Origin: Deltaproteobacteria bacterium
Lineage (GTDB): Bacteria > Myxococcota_A > Polyangia > Polyangiales > Houyiibacteriaceae
DNA length: 64,000 bases
Assembly (NCBI GenBank): GCA_017644045.1
Contig: JAEPMI010000003.1
Coordinates: 558,001-622,000 of the forward strand
Direction: 5' to 3'
The notes under the pieces are model-generated. The model saw nothing but the letters and a program-made list of their open reading frames with translations. It ran no database searches and had not been told where the DNA came from. This document shows positions 60,121-64,000 of the stretch, piece after piece; position 1 is the first letter of the stretch; each line of letters starts with the position of its first letter. A program made the position numbers and the translations under genes.

Positions 60121-60465
60121 TCAACTCCAGAACACGCCGTACCGGTCGCGCTCGATCTCTTCGAGCAGCCGGTCGAGGTTCCGAGTGGACGGCACATCCC
60201 GCAGGAGGCGTCGCCGGTCGTTCCTGTCGAACCAGTAGAGCGACCATTCGCCCGACGCGGGATCGAAGACGAGCTTCGCGACCTTCAACCGCGTCCACGT
60301 GCCGTGCGGGTCGTCGAAGGGGACGCGAGTCTCGATCAAGGTGACCCCGTTGCCACGGGTCTCGTGCACGAAGCGCACTTCCTGGCTGACGCCGTCCGGC
60401 ACCCGGTCACAGAAGGCACCGAGGTCCCTCTTCACCTGGGCGGCAACGAGCTCTGGCAATGGCAT
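60121..60465 (-). CDS. DUF3024-family protein
   Basis: 114 aa from ATG 60465. Matches the DUF3024 layout: an N-terminal helix (V-A-A-Q-V-K-R-D-L-G-A-F-C), then R-F-V-H-E-T-R-G-N and V-T-L-I-E-T-R, and the final W-S-L-Y-W-F-D-R-N-D-R-R-R block. Function unknown; the family is common in accessory regions. Separate from neighbours on the same strand. Confidence 0.8.
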   Translation of the reverse strand: MPLPELVAAQVKRDLGAFCDRVPDGVSQEVRFVHETRGNGVTLIETRVPFDDPHGTWTRLKVAKLVFDPASGEWSLYWFDRNDRRRLLRDVPSTRNLDRLLEEIERDRYGVFWS

Positions 60466-60644
60466 GCCGCCATTCTACCCCGGAGATCCGGCAATGGCCT
60501 GCGCTACCCCGACAGGAGCGGCCGTTGCGTACACGAGACACCACACGAACGCACGTGCACGAAGGAAGCATGCAGCACATCCATGACGCGGTAGTACTCG
60601 GGCCGAGGCGGCCGAGCTCTTGCCCGACCGCCCCCGCGCTGGTT

Positions 60645-60863
60645 CTAGTTGGCTTTGCCGGGGAATCCGGCCGTCGCAGCGGCTGCCATCAGCTCCTCCT
60701 GCTTGGGCTCGTGCTTCGGCTCGGCTTCGATCTCGAAGGAGTTCTTGTCCGTGTGAAGGATCGCTTTGCGCACGCCCTGAACCGCCTCGAGTGCCGTGAC
60801 GAGCTTCGCTCGGTCGTCTTTGGAAGACTTGCTGCTGAGGTCGGGTAGTTTGTAGCTCTTCAT
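60645..60863 (-). CDS. HMA-like small metal-associated protein
   Basis: 72 aa from ATG 60863; ATG 60872 adds M-H-K. The beta-alpha-beta pattern (K-S-Y-K-L-P-D-L, L-V-T-A-L-E-A-V-Q-G-V-R-K-A-I-L, S-F-E-I-E-A-E-P) follows the ferredoxin-like heavy-metal-associated fold. However, the C-x-x-C metal site is absent, so metal binding is doubtful. Confidence 0.6.
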   Translation of the reverse strand: MKSYKLPDLSSKSSKDDRAKLVTALEAVQGVRKAILHTDKNSFEIEAEPKHEPKQEELMAAAATAGFPGKAN

Positions 60864-61195
60864 CTTGTGCATTTCTGTTGAGAAGCGGCCGACGGAGTGT
60901 CGGCACGCCAGCCCCAGGTGCACTCCGTGTGCCATCGACGGTACTCCGGGCTCGCTCACCAATCCGTCACCGACTCTTGCCTGGCCCGGACCCGGAGCGA
61001 ACATGCGCCGCCCCCGTGAGACGCCCGTGTGGGTCGAGCGCCATCCGTTCGGTGCTGGAGGCTTTTCACTCCGATGGCCGCGAGCGGTCGATGAACGGCG
61101 ACGTCCACCATGCCCGAGGTGTGCCCCATCATGGACGGGGTGGGGTGTCCGGCACGGACATCGAGTAGAGTCGTACCGATGGGAACCCTCTGGCC
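60864..61195. other. Gene-free stretch
   Basis: 332 bases between the HMA-like gene and the 83-aa gene. I see only short shadow frames and no repeat, RNA or obvious promoter beyond a G+C drop near 60870. Confidence 0.5.
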
Positions 61196-61447
61196 GTGAT
61201 CTACCCCTACACCAACGAAACCCAGACCCGCTGGGATCGCGGCGAGCTCCAGGTTCAGCTCCTGGTCCCGACGAACACCCGACCCATCGGTTTCTGCGAC
61301 GGGACCGACGCCGACGAGGCGGAGATCCGCGACCGAAGCGAGGCGGAGGGTGCGGAAGACTTCCGAATCGAACGGAAACGGCTCAAGACGGGTCGGGAGA
61401 TCTGGACGATGCACAGCCGCAACGACGACGACCTCGTCGACGACTGA
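61196..61447 (+). CDS. Small hypothetical protein
   Basis: 83 aa from GTG 61196 (V-I-Y-P-Y-T-N-E-T-Q). Acidic, with a strand-forming start (L-Q-V-Q-L-L-V-P) and a D/E-rich C-terminus (N-D-D-D-L-V-D-D). Not recognised; could be a small acidic partner protein. Confidence 0.45.
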   Translation: MIYPYTNETQTRWDRGELQVQLLVPTNTRPIGFCDGTDADEAEIRDRSEAEGAEDFRIERKRLKTGREIWTMHSRNDDDLVDD

Positions 61448-61469
61448 TCGCAGCAATGACGCTCGCGGC

Positions 61470-61772
61470 TCAGGAGCGGCGCGCGCACTGAGAGCACATG
61501 CGATTGTGTCGACTGATCGACAAGAACCGCGTGTCGCAACGAAGGCACTCCCGCATCTTCGGCTGGATACCCGTCAGTCGGCAGTTCTTCACCAGCCATG
61601 GCGTGACGCCCAGGACCTTGGCCCGCGCGCGAACGGCCGCCATGTCGGCACCGGTCGCTTCGGAGAGGCCGCGCAGGGCGCGCTCGTCGCCCGCGATGGT
61701 CAGATCGATGATGCGCTGGTCGCACGAGTCGTCCAACAGGAGTCGGCCACTGCTCTTGGTTCGGAAGTCCAT
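61470..61772 (-). CDS. Small zinc-ribbon protein
   Basis: 100 aa from ATG 61772. Residues 1-60 contain a helical region (A-L-R-G-L-S-E-A-T-G-A-D-M-A-A-V-R-A-R-A). The C-terminal 30 residues carry C-L-R-C and C-S-Q-C pairs, a zinc-ribbon-like C4 set. Related small proteins are often DNA-binding; role unknown. Confidence 0.6.
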   Translation of the reverse strand: MDFRTKSSGRLLLDDSCDQRIIDLTIAGDERALRGLSEATGADMAAVRARAKVLGVTPWLVKNCRLTGIQPKMRECLRCDTRFLSISRHNRMCSQCARRS

Positions 61773-61818
61773 AACTGTCCTCTGGGGGCCGCGACGACCA
61801 CCGATGTGTTTCCATCGG

Positions 61819-61950
61819 TCAGGCGCGGTGGGACGGACTTCTGGTCCGGAGACGAGCGAGGATCCGACGATCGATCGAAAGGTACCTCAGCTGCCTGAGC
61901 CTCGCCAGGTCAACGGTCTCGATCCTCTGGCGGACGCCCCCGATGGTCAC
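61819..61950 (-). CDS. Possible 43-aa peptide gene
   Basis: From GTG 61950 a frame reads V-T-I-G-G-V-R-Q-R-I-E-T-V-D-L-A-R-L-R-Q and ends A-stop. Composition is helical and more protein-like than most shadows, and the zinc-ribbon gene follows 46 bases downstream. The upstream G-A-A-G-A-G abuts the start. Weakly supported. Confidence 0.25.
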   Translation of the reverse strand: MTIGGVRQRIETVDLARLRQLRYLSIDRRILARLRTRSPSHRA

Positions 61951-62015
61951 CTCTTCGTTCGGCCGGATCCCCGGACGGATCGAGCGGGGGAACGAGAGGG
62001 AGCAGAGCCGCGCAC

Positions 62016-62585
62016 TCAGGCGGGGAGGTCGGCAGTCCGTTCGTAGATCACGTCGAGTGGGAGCGGGACGCCGGCGAGCTCGACCTGCCCCTCGGGCCCG
62101 CGATCCACGAGCTTCCAGCTGCCATCGTCTTGCCGAGAGACGCACGTGGTCGCCCGGGTGTCGGTGTGGACGAAGAGCACCTCGGTCACGGAGGGAATCT
62201 GACGGTAGTGGCCGAGCTTGGCGCCGAGGTCGTGGTCGAGAGTCGATTCGCTCAGCACCTCGACGACGGCCGTCGGGTTCAGGAGCGAGGCCGGGCGTGC
62301 GGTGGTGTCGAACTGGGGCTCGTCGCAGACGACGACGAGGTCCGGGTACGTGTAGCTTTCGGTTGCGTCGACCCTGACTCGCTGGTCCTGCGTCCAGACC
62401 CGGCAGGGGGAGCCCTCGAGCCCGTTGCCGAGGGCGCGCGCGATGTTCTGCACGATCTGGTTGTGGCGCGGTGACGCGCCCGCCATCGCGACGACCACGC
62501 CGTTGAGCAGCTCCAGCTTGCCATCAGCCGCGGCGTCCATCTCGAGGTAGGCCTCCACGGAGACCTTCTTCGCGGTTGCTTCCAC
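62016..62585 (-). CDS. Uma2-family (DUF820) restriction-endonuclease-fold protein
   Basis: 189 aa from GTG 62585 (V-E-A-T-A-K-K-V-S-V-E). The PD-(D/E)xK core is visible: a helix with D-G-K-L-E-L-L-N-G, Y-P-D-L-V-V-V-C as the PD motif, then A-V-V-E-V-L-S-E-S-T and K-L-G-H-Y-R-Q-I carrying the second acid and lysine. Uma2 proteins are very numerous in cyanobacteria and some other phyla and move readily; cleavage targets are not known. Two relics of close relatives lie at 38046 and 56594. Confidence 0.85.
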   Translation of the reverse strand: MEATAKKVSVEAYLEMDAAADGKLELLNGVVVAMAGASPRHNQIVQNIARALGNGLEGSPCRVWTQDQRVRVDATESYTYPDLVVVCDEPQFDTTARPASLLNPTAVVEVLSESTLDHDLGAKLGHYRQIPSVTEVLFVHTDTRATTCVSRQDDGSWKLVDRGPEGQVELAGVPLPLDVIYERTADLPA

Positions 62586-62706
62586 TCTTGGAGTATCGCC
62601 CGAACCAGAAGGCTCGTCGACCGGCGATCGGGAAGGAGGCCACCCGCGCGAGCGAAGGTGAGGCGTAGCTCGAGGTCGGCGCCGTAGCCCACGCGGAGCG
62701 GGATGC

Positions 62707-63660
62707 TCAGCCCCGTGGGCGGTAGACGACGTCGAGCAGCGAGGCGTCTGCACACGCATGCGCCCACGTCGGGTGCCCATCGAACGAGCTGACGCGCCCC
62801 AGTCGCTCGCCGTCGATGAACACGAGGCACAGGCCGTGCTCGGCTTCCCAGGCGCACTCGCATTCGAACGTCACGTACGCGACGTCGGTGTGCAGATACG
62901 CGGAGCGGCTCCCCACCGTCGTCGAGAGGCTCGGTGTTCGTCCGAGCTGGACGTGTTGCCAGACATCCGCCGCCTGAGCGATGTCGGGCATGCCGTACGC
63001 CTCGCGCTCCTCGGCGCAGAACTCTCCCGTGATGTCGGCGTAGTACTGGAAGACCGGCTCCGTGGCTGACTCCAGGAGCTCGGGACCGGCACTCGCCAGG
63101 TTCGTGATGGCGGCGCCCAAGAGCTCGAGCTCGGCCTCGTCAGGCGGGTCCCAGATCCGAAAGCGCACCTCGTGTCCGCCCATGCACCGCAGCGGCGTGG
63201 GCGGGGTCTGCCAGCCGTCGAACTCGACCTGCGGCTCTCCGCCTGGCGGTACGTAGGTGTGGTAGCTCGGCTCGAGCTCGCCGCTGGAGAGCTTCAGCCA
63301 ACGTCGTCGTTCGGCGAGGGGGATCGGCACGTGGGCCGGCGACAGCGTGAGGCTGAGTCCCACCGTCTCGGCAGCGGGTCGCCCGACAGCATCCACGAAC
63401 TCGTTCAGGACCTCGTTCGCGGTCTCCGGATCGCGATGGATGCTCCGCAGCACCAGTTGCCCTTCCAGATGCAGCAGCAGCACCGCGCGTGGAGGGACGC
63501 CGAATCGCGGATAGGCGCACTTCGGGTCCGGCCCCTCGAACGGCGCCCGCGCCCGTGCGGTCACGGCGTCGACGAACGCGCGGTAGTCCGCCTCGCTGCA
63601 GGGCGCGGAGCCCAGCTGCTTCGCCAGGGCCCGCTCGGGGGAAGGTCGGTCACTCCACAT
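62707..63660 (-). CDS. DUF6985-like protein (immunity-type)
   Basis: 317 aa from ATG 63660 (GAGGT five bases upstream); GTG 63666 is close by. The C-terminal half has the pattern of DUF6985 proteins: D-V-W-Q-H-V-Q-L-G, Y-V-T-F-E-C-E-C-A-W-E-A-E-H-G-L-C-L-V-F-I-D-G-E-R-L, G-H-P-T-W. The N-terminal half is beta-rich and not recognised. Such proteins are often found near toxin systems, but no toxin is visible here. Confidence 0.6.
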   Translation of the reverse strand: MWSDRPSPERALAKQLGSAPCSEADYRAFVDAVTARARAPFEGPDPKCAYPRFGVPPRAVLLLHLEGQLVLRSIHRDPETANEVLNEFVDAVGRPAAETVGLSLTLSPAHVPIPLAERRRWLKLSSGELEPSYHTYVPPGGEPQVEFDGWQTPPTPLRCMGGHEVRFRIWDPPDEAELELLGAAITNLASAGPELLESATEPVFQYYADITGEFCAEEREAYGMPDIAQAADVWQHVQLGRTPSLSTTVGSRSAYLHTDVAYVTFECECAWEAEHGLCLVFIDGERLGRVSSFDGHPTWAHACADASLLDVVYRPRG

Positions 63661-63690
63661 GGACACCTCGGTTCAGCATGCCATGACGCG

Positions 63691-63999
63691 TCATTGGTCC
63701 AGGCGGTGTTCTGCGTCCTTCGTTCCGCTCCAGGACAGCAAGCGCACATGACCGGTAGAGTCCGGCTCCGTGAGAGCGTAGGCGATCGCGTTGGGCTCAC
63801 GGAGGTCGATCACCCCAACGGCGGTGCCGTCGTGAGGGCCGCCTACGTCGACCTGGATGACGAACCGGTCCTCGAGGATCGCGACGAGCAGGTCCACCAG
63901 AGCGTCGTCTTGCTCACGTGGCTCTGCAAAGTGTGCCCACACGGTCGCGTGCGTATGCCACGGACCGAAGCCGAGGCTGGGCTCGTCGTCGCACATCCA
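63691..63999 (-). CDS. Hypothetical protein, 5' partial
   Basis: About 103 codons are visible, and the frame is open across the right edge (a Trp codon precedes the Met at 63996), so the start is outside. Contains L-G-F-G-P-W-H-T-H-A-T and D-R-F-V-I-Q-V-D-V-G-G. Not recognised. Confidence 0.55.
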   Translation of the reverse strand, partial: WMCDDEPSLGFGPWHTHATVWAHFAEPREQDDALVDLLVAILEDRFVIQVDVGGPHDGTAVGVIDLREPNAIAYALTEPDSTGHVRLLSWSGTKDAEHRLDQ

Positions 64000-64000
64000 G

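Noticed and set aside
1-64000. tRNA, rRNA, riboswitch, insertion sequence, prophage
   Set aside because: No cloverleaf, transposase, integrase or phage structural gene was recognised by reading.

Overview
The window is high-GC DNA (about two thirds G+C) from what looks like a free-living myxobacterium, probably of the Polyangiales/Sandaracinus type. This is an inference from the GC-rich third codon positions, about sixteen secreted lipoproteins with Asp/Ala/Gly-rich stalks after the lipobox, Cys-rich 'myxo' repeats (DUF4215, MopE/Stigma type), FG-GAP proteins, a Ser/Thr kinase ending in a membrane anchor, and a TcA-like giant lipoprotein. I see no rRNA, tRNA, CRISPR array, insertion sequence or complete prophage.

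Layout. 1-4.5 kb: PNPOx-fold protein, DUF1801 protein, duplicated-module membrane protein, alpha/beta hydrolase, secreted EEP-type lipoprotein, PilZ protein. 4.6-8.2 kb: a TetR regulator with an inverted repeat at its start, followed by a ThDP enzyme close to 2-hydroxyacyl-CoA lyase 2 (ILVBL), then an AraC regulator divergent from a small membrane protein. 8.2-16 kb: an ACE-like M2 peptidase, a WGR protein, a two-gene unit of class II terpene cyclase plus MpaB/Lcp-type oxygenase (ATGA overlap), and a second EEP lipoprotein. 16-26 kb: a secreted protein, a Ser/Thr kinase, a DUF4215 lipoprotein, a 1310-aa lipoprotein with six exact 366-bp repeats, and a membrane protein plus 519-aa helical protein pair. 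26-38 kb: FG-GAP lipoprotein, beta-helix-like protein, AraC-SDR pair, acidic-repeat/DNRLRE lipoprotein, a second pair of helical and membrane proteins, ClpP-like lipoprotein, CRTAC1/UnbV lipoprotein. 38-48 kb: small hypotheticals, HEAT-repeat protein, WapI-type immunity-like protein, orphan NadS-like regulator with a palindrome, MopE-like protein, a frameshifted gene, Cys-rich lipoprotein. 48-57 kb: fatty acid desaturase, a 1759-aa lipoprotein with a TcA-like C-terminus, and a divergent LysR-metzincin pair. 57-64 kb: small lysine-rich proteins, a large GT4 glycosyltransferase, DUF3024, HMA-like, zinc-ribbon, Uma2 and DUF6985-like genes.

How the genes work together. Most genes are single or in two-gene units, often convergent. 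Supported units are TetR/ThDP enzyme, terpene cyclase/oxygenase, AraC/SDR, LysR/metzincin, and the two helical-protein/membrane-protein pairs. Much of the rest is cell-surface machinery. The right end looks like a more fluid accessory zone, with small genes, one intact Uma2 gene and a relic; a second Uma2 relic lies near 38.1 kb.
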